Source: Agarophyton chilense
Taxonomy: Eukaryota; Rhodophyta; Florideophyceae; Gracilariales; Gracilariaceae
Length of the DNA: 64,000 nt
Direction: 5' to 3'
Assembly (NCBI GenBank): GCA_030374765.1
Contig: JARGXX010000008.1
Span: 310,001-374,000, forward strand
The notes under the pieces were generated by a model, which ran no database searches, was not told the DNA's origin, and saw nothing but the letters and a program-made list of their open reading frames with translations. Shown piece by piece: positions 44,230 to 55,295 of the stretch (positions are counted from its first letter, which is position 1; each line of letters starts with the position of its first letter). Both the position numbers and the translations under genes were made by a program.

Positions 44230-44934
44230 TTAGAACTGCTTCAGTCCAAGCAAATGCACAAACTTTTCGTGCTTAATTTTCTGGAGAGCCTTGGTAAAGA
44301 TATCGGCAACCATATTTTCTGTAGGGCAGTATTCGATTTCGATATAATTTTTCTGCACACACTCTTGAACATAAAAATGCTTAATAGCAATGTGCTTCGA
44401 TTTTCCATGACTTCCTTCATTTTTAGAAATAGGTATTGCCGACTGATTGTCCACATACACAGTTACTAGTTCGCATGTGGCATCTGTCATTTCAAAAAAA
44501 TAATTTCGACAGCCATTGTCCTTCCTTCACTGCTTCACATGATGCAATCAATTCGGCTTTCGTAGTTGATAAGGCAACACAATTATGCTTACGGCTGCTC
44601 CACGATATTTAACAATTTCCATAAAAGCTTGCATATCCTGAAATGGATTTTTGCTCTTCTGTATTTCCCCAACTGGCATCACTGAGTATTTTAAAAGAGT
44701 TGTTTTCTTTCCAGGTATATAAAAGATATAAATCTTTGTCTTCTGTATGTATCGTAATATTCGTTTGCAGGCAGACCAATGTTCATTAGAAAAATTATCA
44801 GAATATTGGCTTAGAGTAGTGACTGCATAAGCCAAGCCTGGTCTTGTTCCAAGCATCAAGTACATGATGGATCCAGTTAATTCTCAATATGGAGGTGATT
44901 CCATTCCTCTCACAATTTCTCTCGGTTTTAAAAA
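44230..44934 (-). pseudogene. copia-6 RT end and RNase H
   Basis: From the copia-7 junction at 44934 leftward: IVRGMESPPY, a TGA, ELTGSIMYLMLGTRPGLAYA, HWSACKRILRYIQKTKIYIF, frame changes near 44650-44550, then VYVDNQSAIPISKNEGSHG, KHIAIKHFYVQECVQKNYIE and CPTENMVADIFTKALQ. This is a classical copia RNase H of a type not seen elsewhere in the window. The rest of the element would lie beyond copia-7 but was not recognised at 49634 onward. Confidence 0.8.
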
Positions 44935-45189
44935 TGTTGTCCGATCTGGACGTTTGGCCCCGACGAACCAAGATGGACGTTTGGCCACTGTTGTCCGATA
45001 TGGACGTTTGGCTTCTACACTGCGCTCAATTACGAGCATTGGTACGGTGCAGCACTACATTTTGGATTTTGGGTGACTAGAAGGCTGGAGGCCAAGTAGC
45101 TAGAACGAGTAGTACTTAAGACCATAGCAGCGTGACACCGCAACAGTAAAACGTCGGTAGCTTCGACGAAACAACTTCTGCATCTACCA
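44935..45189 (+). repeat. copia-7 5' LTR with internal triple repeat
   Basis: 255 bp, TGTTGTCC to CTACCA. Three copies of a unit ending GGACGTTTGGC occur in the first 80 bp, each preceded by GATCT, AGAT or GATAT. Such repeats in U3 often act as enhancers in retroelements. Confidence 0.88.
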
Positions 45190-45194
45190 TAAAA

Positions 45195-45205
45195 GGTTAT
45201 GAGCC
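45195..45205 (+). promoter_or_regulatory. copia-7 primer binding site
   Basis: GGTTATGAGCC lies 5 bp after the LTR and is close to the initiator tRNA-Met anticodon-arm complement GGTTATGGGCC, with one mismatch. Confidence 0.55.
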
Positions 45206-45257
45206 TATCGTAACGCAAATCTGTGCTTCTCAACTATCCTTTCGATCGCTGAACAAG

Positions 45258-48200
45258 ATGGAAAACGCGCTCGTGGAGCTTTCTAAGCTAAGCGTACCTG
45301 TGCTGCAGGCTGACAACTACTTCATGTGGTCTCGCAAGATTGAACTGGTGTTGCGAGCCAAAGGTGTTTGGGGTATCATTGATGACAGTGTCTGCATTCT
45401 GAACCCCGAATCAGTAGCCGAGCAGCAGAAACATCAGGAGAAGCGCGACATTGCGCTTTCGTGCATCCTTCTTTCTGTGGGCGATTCCTGTATTGCCCCT
45501 GTTCTGGAGGAGAAGGATCCACAAGTCGTGTGGAAGACACTGCGGAAGAACTTCGATATGTTGTCACAAGCCAGCATCGACGTTCTGCTCTACAAGTATC
45601 AGGAGATATGCATGCAACCGGGTGAATCTGTGCTAGCATACATGAGCCGTCTAGCAGAAGTCGAATCGAAGCTCGGCAGTGTCGATCATTCTGTATCGGA
45701 CAAAGATAAGCTACGCGCACTCCTTCGAGGGTTATCGAAGGAGTATGAAGTGACCGCAGAGGTAATTCGTGCCACTGACAAGAAGCTACATGACGCTACT
45801 CCAATGCTAATCACAAGGGAGGTTCAGGTGGACATGGGCGCATGAGGATCGGCTGGCAACAGTAGTGGGACTGCATTTCACGTTCGAGGGTCAACATCGA
45901 ACAAGGACAGAACCTGTTTCTTCTGTAACGGGAAAGGACACATCAAACGCTTTTGCAGAAAGAACCCGCGTAGCGAGAACTACGTCAAGAAGGACGGGGC
46001 GTCCTCGAAGGGCGCCGGGAAGCAGAAGAGGGCCCAAGTATCGGACGACAAGGCAGACGAAAATGCCTGGGTGTCATTCATTGCAGCATATATGGCCTCT
46101 GGAAAGAAAGAGTCTATCATGGCAGAACACAAGTGGTACTTGGACTCTGGTGCCACGAAGCACATGGCCAAAAATGCGCACATCTTCGCAGGGGAGCTTC
46201 GGGCTCCAAAGAAGAAGGAGATTGCGGTCGGTAATGGTCAAACCGTCATCATTCGAGGTGAAGGTGATGTGCATTGCAAAGGCGTTTGTTTCGGGAATGA
46301 GAAACAGATATTGCTAGAAGATGTTCAGTACGTACCGGACCTAATTTGCAACCTTTTATCGGTGAGTTTCACTCGTCGTAAGGGCTGCTCTATCGTTTTC
46401 AAGTCTGATCAGCTGGGGAACGGACTGTGTCTGATAATCAATCAACGAACGGGCGATATCATGGCCTCTGGTATAGAAATCAAGACAGGTCTCTACGAGA
46501 TGGTGTTTCGTTCTGTGTCCAAAGAGTCGGCATTTCTTTCAAAGGCAAGCAAGGACTCTACAATACTGTGGCACAAGCGACTTAGGCATCCTGGTGCTGA
46601 TGCGATGCGAAGGACTCTGAAGGTTGTAGAAGGTGTTGGAATGTCTATAGTGTCTGACATAGGCTTCTGTGAGCAATTTGCAGTTGGAAAATCCGCACGT
46701 GTGTCTCGAAAAGCACCAGGCGCGGAGAATCAGGCCAAGAAGGTCATGGAACTACTCCAGTCAGACGTGATGGGACCTATGCTGCACCCGTCTCCGTCTG
46801 GTGCGGTCTACTGCGTCACGATCTACGAGGATGAAAGCGAGCTTTCTCTTGTGCGATTTGTCAAGCGTCGTTCGGACGTTGAGGCGGCAGTCAAGGAAAT
46901 GGTTCAAGAGCTGGAGACACAATCTGAACATCAGTTGAAGCGGTTTCGGTTTGATAACGCAAGAGACTATGTGTCTCAATCCTTCACGGCTTGGTTGAAA
47001 GGCAAGGGTGTCAAGATTGAGACGACTGCTGCCTACAGTCCGGAGTCAAACGGGAAGTCAGAGCGTCTGAACCGCACTCTGAATGACAAAGCTCGAACCA
47101 TGCTTTCTGAAATGAAGGGCACACCGTATAAGAAGCAACTGTGGGAAGATGCGATGAACACTGCCAACTATCTCCGCAATCGCACGTCAACCAGCACCAG
47201 TGATGGACAGAACGTTACGCCCTACGAAGCATTCACGGGTCGCAAACCCAACATTGCGCATCTTAGCACGTTTGGCGCACAGTGTTTTCTTCATATTCCT
47301 AAGGAGACGAGGAAGCAAGCGAGCAAGTATGAAGAAAGAGCTGTGAAGGGCATCCTCGTGGGCTACGCTAAAGGAAAATGTTACAAAGTCTTCTATCCCG
47401 AGACGCGCAAGTCCACCGTCTCCAAGGATGTACGGTTCAATGAAGATCTGGTAGGATGGGACAAGGCGACAGGGGAGAGTGATGACATACATATATTGCA
47501 TGAAGTGCGCAATGTTTCGCATAGTGTAGGCAAGGTTGAGAGAAAGGTCGAGAAGAATCACCAGACCACCAACGCTTCTGTAGTCATCAAATCGGAACCT
47601 GAACAGACGTTTGAAGATGCTGTGTCAGAGTATAGCTACGATCCTGAGCTGGTGACACACTACCCACCTCAGCCGAGAAAGTCAACGCGTGCTCGCAAGC
47701 AAACGTCACGCTTTACGCCCGATGCAGCCACTGCACTCCTGGCACGATCTATTCTTGGTGCAGACGATATAGAGGCACCAGATACCTTTCTAGAAGCTGT
47801 GAATGGCTCTGAAAAAGAGCTCGGGGTGGCTGCAATGCAGGATGAGATGAGTAACATGGAACGAAGGAGTGTGTGGAAGTTGGTTAAGCCTCCGGCGGAG
47901 TGTAGACCATTGGACAATCGCTGGGTGTACTACAAGAAACGCAATGAACAGGGCCGTGTAGCGCGGTACCGGGCCCGGCTGGTGGCAAGAGGCTTCAATC
48001 AACGAGAAGGAATTGACTACACCGCACTGTTTGCCCCAGTGGTTCGATATGCAACTTTGCGTGCCTTGCTTGCAATCATCGCTTCACTGAGACTGGAAAA
48101 GATACAGTTCGATGTTTGTACTGCATTTTTGTATGGTGATCTGAAAGAGACGCTGTACATGTCACAGCCGCAAGGGTTTGTCCAGGAAGGCAAAGAGGAC

Positions 48201-49325
48201 TACGTATATCAGCTATACAAAGCGGTGTACGGTCTTCGGCAGGCATCAAGGGCGTGGAGGAAGAAGTACGCGGCTATTCTACTTGGCATGGGGTGCAAGG
48301 TGTCGGAGGCTGACCCAGGACTATTCATACATGGAAATGGACACCAAAGGATCTGGATACTGATGTATGTGGACGACGGATTGGTGGCAGGACGCAATCG
48401 TGAGCGGCTGGTTGGATTTCTGGCGAAGCTGAGAACCAAGGTAGAGCTGCGAACGGAAGAAACGCCGAAGAAGTTCCTTGGAATTGTGGTTGATCACTGG
48501 AAGGAAGAAGGTACAGTACGGATTCACAACTCTCCGATGATCGATAATCTTTCTTAGATGTTCCGAATTGTCAACTGCAAGCCTGTTCACGTTCCTTTGC
48601 CGGACACAGCGACCGTACAGGAGGCAGAGGCATCAGATGGGGAGGAATATATGCCCTATCAAGAATTGGTAGGGGCTCAGATGCATCTGGCAAATACATT
48701 TAGGCCAGAAATTGCCTTCTCGGTTGGATTTCTTGCAAGATACATGAGCAAGTACAACAAAACCTTGTGGAAAGCAGCCCTTAATGTCTTGAAGTACTTA
48801 CATACAACTCACAGGCAATGCATTACTTATGGTTCTGAGACCCATGGCACGTTGATTGGTCACTCGGACGCTGATTTTGCTGGTGATAGAGTAGACAGGA
48901 AGTCTACAAGCGGTTTTGTTTTCATGTATGCGGGTGGACCGATTGCTTGGAGAAGCAAGAAACAGACTGTTGTCGCGCAGTCAAAGTTGGAGGCAGAGTA
49001 CGTGGCAATGTCGTCTGCCGTACGAGAAACGCTATGGCTGCGAAGACTGTTTAAGGAATTCCAAGTCCTACAGAATGGACCAACTACGTTGTACGGGGAC
49101 AATCAAGGAATGATCTGTCTCTCCCGAGATGAGGTGTGCAATGAACGCACGAAACACATAGATGTGAAGTACCACTTGGTTCGTGACACAACACGAAAAG
49201 GAGAAGTTCACATTGAGTACATTGCGACAAGTGAAATGAAAGCCGATGTCTTCACAAAGGCTTTGAAGAGATGGTTGCACAAGCATGTTGGCAAGGACCT
49301 GGACATGGGAATGATAGATGGTTGA
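45258..49325 (+). pseudogene. copia-7 gag-pol polyprotein, two nonsense codons
   Basis: 1356 codons from ATG at 45258, one frame, interrupted by TGA at 45843-45845 and TAG at 48555-48557. In order: gag (VLQADNYFMWSRKIELVLRA); a canonical CCHC knuckle at 45915-45956 (CFFCNGKGHIKRFC); protease (YLDSGATKHMA); zinc site (LWHKRLRHPGADAMRRTL); integrase (LQSDVMGPM, FRFDNARDYVS, SPESNGKSERLNRTL: D,D,E intact); RT (VARGFNQREGIDYTALFAPV, FDVCTAFLYGDL, MYVDDGLVAG); RNase H (GHSDADFAGDRVDRKSTSG, AQSKLEAEYVAMSSAVRE, MKADVFTKALKR). All catalytic residues are canonical, unlike the Tudor-bearing lineage. The TGA falls between capsid and knuckle, so an unread stop would still yield capsid. Probably recently active. 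Confidence 0.9.
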
Positions 49326-49378
49326 GAAAGTACTTAGAATGTCTTGCACAATTCAGCTCGTTGTAGGAAGCAGGGGAG

Positions 49379-49633
49379 TGTTGTCCGATCTGGACGTTTG
49401 GCCCCGACGGTCCAAGATGGACGTTTGGCCACTGTTGTCCGATACGGACGTTTGGCCTCTACACTGCGCTCAATTACGAGCACTGGTATGGTGCAGCACC
49501 ACATTTTGGATTTCGGGTGACTAGAAGGCTGGAGGCCAAGTAGCTAGAACAAGTAGTACTTAAGACCATAGCAGCGCGACACTGCAACAGTAAAACGTCG
49601 GTAGCTTCGACGAAACAACTTCTGCATCTACTA
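49379..49633 (+). repeat. copia-7 3' LTR
   Basis: 255 bp, TGTTGTCC to CTACTA; the last CA has become TA. Carries the same three GGACGTTTGGC units. Confidence 0.88.
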
Positions 49634-50380
49634 TAAGAATGGAGAGCACAATGGAGTAAATGAGGACAGAGAATTTCATTCAAGCAACGGGTCTAGGGAT
49701 GCGATGCTTCCAATCAGAAGAATAATGTGTCTGATGAACAGCAGAAGGATGACAAGAATGTTTCTTTGGAACCAACCGAAAAAGGAAAATACAGAGATTC
49801 CCAATCAAAAAATTTTGACGTAATGGTTTAACCAATGACAGAGGAGAAGTTACAGAAACTGGATTCACATTATCCGGAACGCGGATATCCGGGAGAACCA
49901 GGAAGGGGCCGAGACGCTATGAGGCATCATTCCTAGCAGACACTAATAAAAATGCTGAAAAGTAAGACCAGAATACACCCCAAACAATTGAATGAGCGTT
50001 GAAGTCCTTAACAGCCCTTGCTGAAGGGAAGCAATCAAATCAGAATTTGGTACTCTCCAAAGCATCGGGACTTGGAAGATAGCTAGGCTTCCTCCCGGGG
50101 ACAGCGGGGATAGCGATATGGAAGGCCAATTTGTTCTGTTTGTTTGAGATGAGATGGAATTCACATCAACATCTTTTACTTCACAAACAAGAAAAGTTAA
50201 AGAAAACCGAGCACAGCAAAGAAAGTTACAAAGAAAATATAGCAATGCTTAGTCAATAATAATCACAAAAATCACTACACTTATGCACCTCAATTCCTCC
50301 TTAATCTTACCTGAATCAATCTTAGCCCACTTGGACATGAGAAATAATGTCAGGACTGGCATAGTTGTCGTCGTGAGCCT
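49634..50380. other. Stretch without a supported gene
   Basis: Several short open frames on both strands, none recognisable. The expected continuation of copia-6 is not seen. Confidence 0.35.
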
Positions 50381-51110
50381 TTAAAACGCCGTTTTTCTTT
50401 CTTCGAACTCTATTGCAGTCTGCTGAGGTAGATGAGTTTCCACTTTGAAAGGAAGCCTTATGTGCGCCAATGACTTGATTGTATAAGAAGAACATCGCCT
50501 CAAACTCCTCAAAGATTTTTCAAACCCAGTAATTTTAGAATGGCACTTCTTCCTTGGATCAAACTGCTTAGAGAGCCACAGTTTCTGAAGAATTGGAGCA
50601 TTATTCATTGATAAGGGCCAATCAACAACTATCTCAAACACATTTCCATTTCCTACGACTTGAGTACGGATATCATTTCCCCTTACGTCTGAGGGCAACA
50701 AAATTGCCAGAGACACAAATTGCACAATTGTGTTTTCATCAGTTTATTGTGATTTCAACACCAGGGGAAAAAGCTCTCCAGGCTGCAGCACTAAAATTGA
50801 AGATAATAGACTATCTTCTTCGGACGATGGAATCTCTTCTGCTTCGAAGCCTACTTCATCATCAATGCGACGTTTGGAAACAATCGGAGCGCCAGACGAA
50901 CATTTTTTGTTTAAAAAGACTTCCATCGAATCATCTGCTTAGAACAAATTTGTCAGTAATGGTTTTCCTGATTTCACAAGTACTCAGGATCTTAGCATAC
51001 CAGGTTTTTCGAGCTTTGCAGTTCTTACCCTACTAAACCTTGATCGAAATGTTGCCGCGCGAAACTGCTGAAAAACGGGATCCATTTTTGGAACTTCCGC
51101 TCCACCTTCG
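50381..51110 (-). pseudogene. Unknown gene candidate, one stop codon, possible intron
   Basis: The frame 50926 to 50381 is open except for a TAA at 50744-50746. It reads MEVFLNKKCSSGAPIVSKRR, an acidic stretch (DEVGFEAEEIPSSEEDSLL), LQPGELFPLVLKSQ, stop, IVQFVSLAILLPSDVRGNDI, GNVFEIVVDWPLSMNNAPIL and a basic C-terminus with LAHIRLPFKVETHLPQQTAI. Upstream, 51143-51030 gives MFDSGELTVVEGGAEVPKMD, which could be a first exon with a donor such as GTAGGG or GTAAGA near 51025 and an acceptor near 50940. I do not recognise the protein. It is bounded by transposons on both sides and could be host or transposon-borne. Confidence 0.4.
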
Positions 51111-51958
51111 ACAACTGTTAATTCTCCAGAATCAAACATCTGGTGAAGTTACTGAACTGCTTCGGACTCGCCGGTAAGAAGGGGTGTTTTGAGGGTGAAT
51201 CCATTGGTTTTGTGGTAAAATGAGAGATGCTCTCGTCGAACAAGAAGGCCAGTCGAACGAGTTCCTGATTTAAAGTGGGTTCAATCCTAAAATTCAATAA
51301 CAAGAGATCCTTCCACACAGCTTTAATATGAAATGTGATGTCATCCGTCTTGTTTAATTAGACAAAGGACACGAAAGAAGTTTGAATGAGTGCCTTACGC
51401 ACACAGCTAATTCAATCACTATATATCTCACATGTACTTGGCCGTTTTCATATCCGAGGCACTGTCCATTTCATTTTGGCGGATGCACAGAATTCTGACA
51501 TGTAGTGATGTGGGATACGACCCTTGTCTGTCTACGTCATTCAAGTAACTCAGAATATGTTCAAAAGAACATAATGAGAACATGTTGCGGAATATATAAA
51601 CGCTTCAAAAGATAGCGCTTTTCCGGCAAGTATCTTAACATATATGTGTTCTCTATACATCTGTTCACAAATCGCGAGGTAAATTATATTCTTGTACATG
51701 GATCTGAAGGAGGGCATTCAACTTCACTTCTAATAAGGTATTATTTATTTGAAAAGAAGCCGCTTGAGGTTGTGCGGAAGCCGTAAAAGATTGATATTTA
51801 CCAGTATTTTGCCCGACATGACAATATTCAATACATTCTTGCGGTCTCATTGGTTCTAAAAATATTAAGATATCAATCGTTTTAGATTCACTCTCGTTTT
51901 GTCCTTGTATTCCATTATTTGTTTTCCGGTTTGAACCTTAGTGATGCGAACGTTCAAG
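51111..51958. other. Intergenic, AT-rich
   Basis: A short minus-strand open frame (51665-51850, MRPQECIEYCHVGQNTGKY) is the only protein-like stretch. It has no recognised domain. The region ends at the target-site copy TCAAG (51954-51958) of copia-8. Confidence 0.35.
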
Positions 51959-52169
51959 TAAGAATGTTTCGCTTTACTTCTGGTCTTGGCCTTCTTTGTC
52001 TCTTCCTCGGTCCTCTAGCTGTCGAACTCTACGAACTCTAGCTGGTGCGCTACTTGCAGTCTAGATAGTTCTACCTTCCCGCCTTTAGAACGGTTCCCTA
52101 TATTTGGACCTTGTTCAAATATCTTGTGCGCAAATAGTTCGGACTGTAACCGAACTCAAAATATTCACA
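51959..52169 (-). repeat. copia-8 3' LTR
   Basis: 211 bp; forward TAAGAATGTTTCGC to ATATTCACA. Flanked on the left by TCAAG. Confidence 0.9.
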
Positions 52170-52229
52170 CGCTTTCCACTTTGTCATCTTAAAAACAGTT
52201 ACTCACACTTTCCTCTTTGACAATTTTAC

Positions 52230-53435
52230 TTACCCGGTAGATGAGTGAGAACTGCGCGATTCAGCTGTAAGGAATTCAAATGGCAATTTTCCATCACAGA
52301 GCAAGAGCTCTAAAGCTTGACAAAGCGGACTGTCGGTCTTCGTGAGGGGAACAGCCAAATTCTGTTTTCCAGGTATCCACACCATTCGGTCAACATTATG
52401 AGTCTCAAACTCATACCGTATAACGCTAACATCTCCACGAATAGACCGATCATTGGCAATTCGATACGTAGATAGAGTACTGTAGAGATCCTTAGAGTTA
52501 ACGACGACAATGTGGCCCACTTCTATACCAAGTAGCATCGTCATTGCCTGAACCGGTACCTTTCCTTCATCAATACCCTCACCGGCGGCGAGGATTTCTG
52601 CAGAACCAATAGACTTCACAGGTCTTTTGGATTTGTGAGAACTCCAAGCGAGGGGATGAAAAATGGAATTCTTCTTCAACTCTCCGAACAAAAGGCCAGC
52701 CACAAACCCCAGTTGCCCATAGTCTTCGGTGCGACTTGCATCCGAAAATACCACCACTGACACTTGGCACGACCGGGAATCATTTGGTCGCTGATACTGT
52801 GTGATAGTGCCTTGTCTCTTCAAACACCGAAGCATGTTGACCTGCGTAATAAAATCCTTCACAAGAGGTCGCGGACCTTTCTGCTGTAGGAAACTAGCCG
52901 CAAATGCGCAAAATGGCGAAGCAGCCAGTCCCAACCAGCCCAGCGAACTATTAAGCGACCTCAACGCAGCTGCTTCAAGGCTATTCAGTTGTTCTTCTCG
53001 TTTTTTACGCCTGTTGCGATCCAGGGGGTATGGTTCGCAGGCCTGCAGCTTTTCGTCTCCATGTATCGTAATGGAATGATCATCGAACTGAGTAATCATG
53101 TTGCCATAAAAACTGAATGTCCCGGGTCCATACACGATAGTGCCTAAGGTGTATGATTTCCTGATCTGTTCGATAACTTCAGTAATCTTCCTGCGTGACC
53201 CACCAAAAACTACATCATCAACAACCTTAATGTCTGGAACAGATAGCTTTCCATCTTCCATCTGATAGAATAGCTGAGGTACATAGATCAGTTGACTAAA
53301 CCCATTTCTTGTAAAAAGATCGTCGCTCAATCGTTGCCATTTCGCAGAAGCATTCACAAGCCCATAGGTTGCTGCAAGAAGTAACCAGTAGAAGTTATAC
53401 CTTGTGGTGCACTCACGAGGCGGGACCATGTACAC
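52230..53435 (-). pseudogene. copia-8 reverse transcriptase (palm/thumb) and RNase H
   Basis: Same frame as the upstream part (53457-55283), separated by a single TAG at 53457-53459 where relatives have CAG in AFLQTG. It reads DVYMVPPRECTTRYNFYWLL, LAATYGLVNASAKWQRLSDD, VPQLFYQMEDGKLSV and the active site IKVVDDVVFGGS (VVDD at 53214-53225). RNase H follows: VVVFSDASRTEDYGQLGFVA (first Asp), SSHKSKRPVKSIGSAEILAA (catalytic Glu), IVVVNSKDLYSTLSTYRIAN and VWIPGKQNLAVPLTKTDSP. Val replaces Tyr in the RT active motif, shared with copia-4. Confidence 0.88.
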
Positions 53436-53456
53436 ATCTCTCGTTGCGTTTCCAGT

Positions 53457-55283
53457 CTAGAGAAACGCGCTCTTGAAATCGATCTTAGCCAATGTCCACT
53501 TGTGTATCACTGCAAGTGATAACAATATTCGAATACCAGTAGGTGGGCAGGTGGCGGAATCGGTCTTCAAAGTGTGCTTCTGTTTGTCTTCGTTTCCATG
53601 TGGGACAATTCGCGCACGTAAAAGGAGTGATGTGTCATCACACTTTTTGATCTTGTAGAATACGTGACTGGAGATGGTGTTGGCATCACGAGGGACCTGC
53701 GTGATAGGTACCTCACGAACAGTATTCTTCAATGTTTTTTCTTCCACCTTGTAAGCATTCTCTGTGAGAAAAGGGGGAACACCATGGGATTGGTGCAACA
53801 TAAACTCCTTACTGCCCAGAACGTCATCGTATTGACGCAGTACATTGGTTTCGATACTATCCAGCTCCTGTCCTGGAGAAAGCTGAACCTCGTTTCCCAC
53901 AGTAGCTTCTCCTCCTGTGGCGTTATCGACATATCGCCATGTCTCCTCTTGAAGTTTAAGAACTTCCTTCTGACCATCGTCGTAGCAAATGGTGTATCGT
54001 TCGGATCGGGGGGAGAAACGCGCGACTGTTCCTGAGTAGTACTGGTTATCCAAAGGCCAGTACACTTCGATTTTGTCTCCCGACTTGGGCAATGTGGAAC
54101 GAATGCCTGCTGTGTCTCCAATACCCATATCGTGCTGACTGTCGTAGTCCTGTGTTCGCGTTGCTTCGAAAGTGTCCTCCTCCGTAAGACACTCATCGTA
54201 GGCAAGTGAAACTGAGTGATCCAACTCGTCGATTGCATCCTGCACACCAGAGCCTAGCTCGTCTTGACCCACCGCGGGGCGTACATCTTCTATCGCTGCC
54301 GATATAGTTCTACCATTGGCACCAGGGACTGTCACCGTTCGATTTTCATGGTCATATGTGATAAAAGGCTTAGCCCAGGTCCACTTTCCTCGTTCCTCAT
54401 TCTGATTCTTAATAAAGACCTGAATAATGTCCCCTACACTGATAGAAACATCTCTCGTGGCCTTCGAGCGCAATATGAGGGTCAACTCGCGCTTCGCTAG
54501 CAAGGTTTCATGCGCTTTGATAGGGTCGACGGGTATCTCAGAGGGTATGGCTCCACTCATAACAGGGCGAGTGTAGCCTTTGGCCAGTTCTTGGGCCGAG
54601 AGAACATCACTGCCGTAGAGATCATTCGATATGCGCAGCGACTTATGGATCAAAAGAGGTACCAGGGCGTCATCTTCGTCGTTCGACGCAGCCTTGAGAC
54701 GGAGAAATATGTCTCTAATAATTCGGTGCTTGGACTCAAGCACATTCTTGTTGTGTCTTCTCGGAGGCAGTGGTCGTGCTTCAATGCCATGGCGACCGAG
54801 ATATCCAAGAAATATCGAATTGTTGAACGCAGGATCAAAGAGGACAGACTTCGGGTACCAAAAGGGGGATATCCAATGAGACTCAAACGCACAGATGGCT
54901 TTGTTCATAGACGTATCTACTACCGTCGTTCCCGCAGAGTAGCGTGCAGTGGAGTCCTTCACATGGAACACACACTTCTCGTCCAGAAACATGTGGTCTA
55001 CACAGACCAAGTTGTTGAAATAACGCTACGTGGAACTGAGGGAGACCTTCCTCGCAGGATGAGGCAAGTCTGTTGTCTTACAATGAATTCATTCTTCGAG
55101 CGTACGAGCAAGGTACTTGTTAACGTCTTCGCTCCATATATCATTTCGTTCCAGCAAAACTCTGATGTCCGAATACGTAGAATGTCCACAAACATGTTTG
55201 TGGGCCTTGTCAACTATCTTCTTGAGTTCATTCCAAGGTCGAGGGACGTCAGACTTCGGAACGTGCGCCATAGCGCAATACAA
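53457..55283 (-). pseudogene. copia-8 integrase, Tudor-like module and RT fingers
   Basis: Zinc region KAHKHVCGHSTYSDIRVLLE; core VCVDHMFLDEKCVFHVKDST (first Asp), KSVLFDPAFNNSIFLGYLGR (second Asp), NVLESKHRIIRDIFLRLKAA (Glu). Then the integrase C-terminal SH3-like part ISVGDIIQVFIKNQNEERGK and RTVTVPGANGRTISAAIEDV. After an acidic linker (YDECLTEEDTFEAT) comes the Tudor-like module at about 53925-54090: GDKIEVYWPLDNQYYSGTVA, YTICYDDGQKEVLKLQEETW. RT then begins (TISSHVFYKIKKCDDTSLLL, RARIVPHGNEDKQKHTLKTD, LAKIDFKSAFL). The HHCC cysteines lie in the 55010-55090 stretch, which has a frame interruption. Confidence 0.85.
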
Positions 55284-55295
55284 TTTCCCTACACT

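Larger units (their letters stand above)
44935..49633 (+). mobile_element. copia-7: nearly intact Ty1/copia element
   Basis: LTRs of 255 bp at 44935-45189 and 49379-49633, differing at 12 positions, 11 of them transitions (about 95 percent identical). One frame covers gag to RNase H from 45258 to 49325 with just two stop codons. A primer site and a polypurine tract (AGGAAGCAGGGGAG, 49365-49378) are present. A clean target duplication was not found: AAAAA on the left against TAAGA on the right. Confidence 0.9.

Noticed and set aside
44930..49638. Target duplication for copia-7
   Set aside because: AAAAA on the left and TAAGA on the right differ at two of five positions, and copia-6 does not resume on the right. 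No duplication is claimed.
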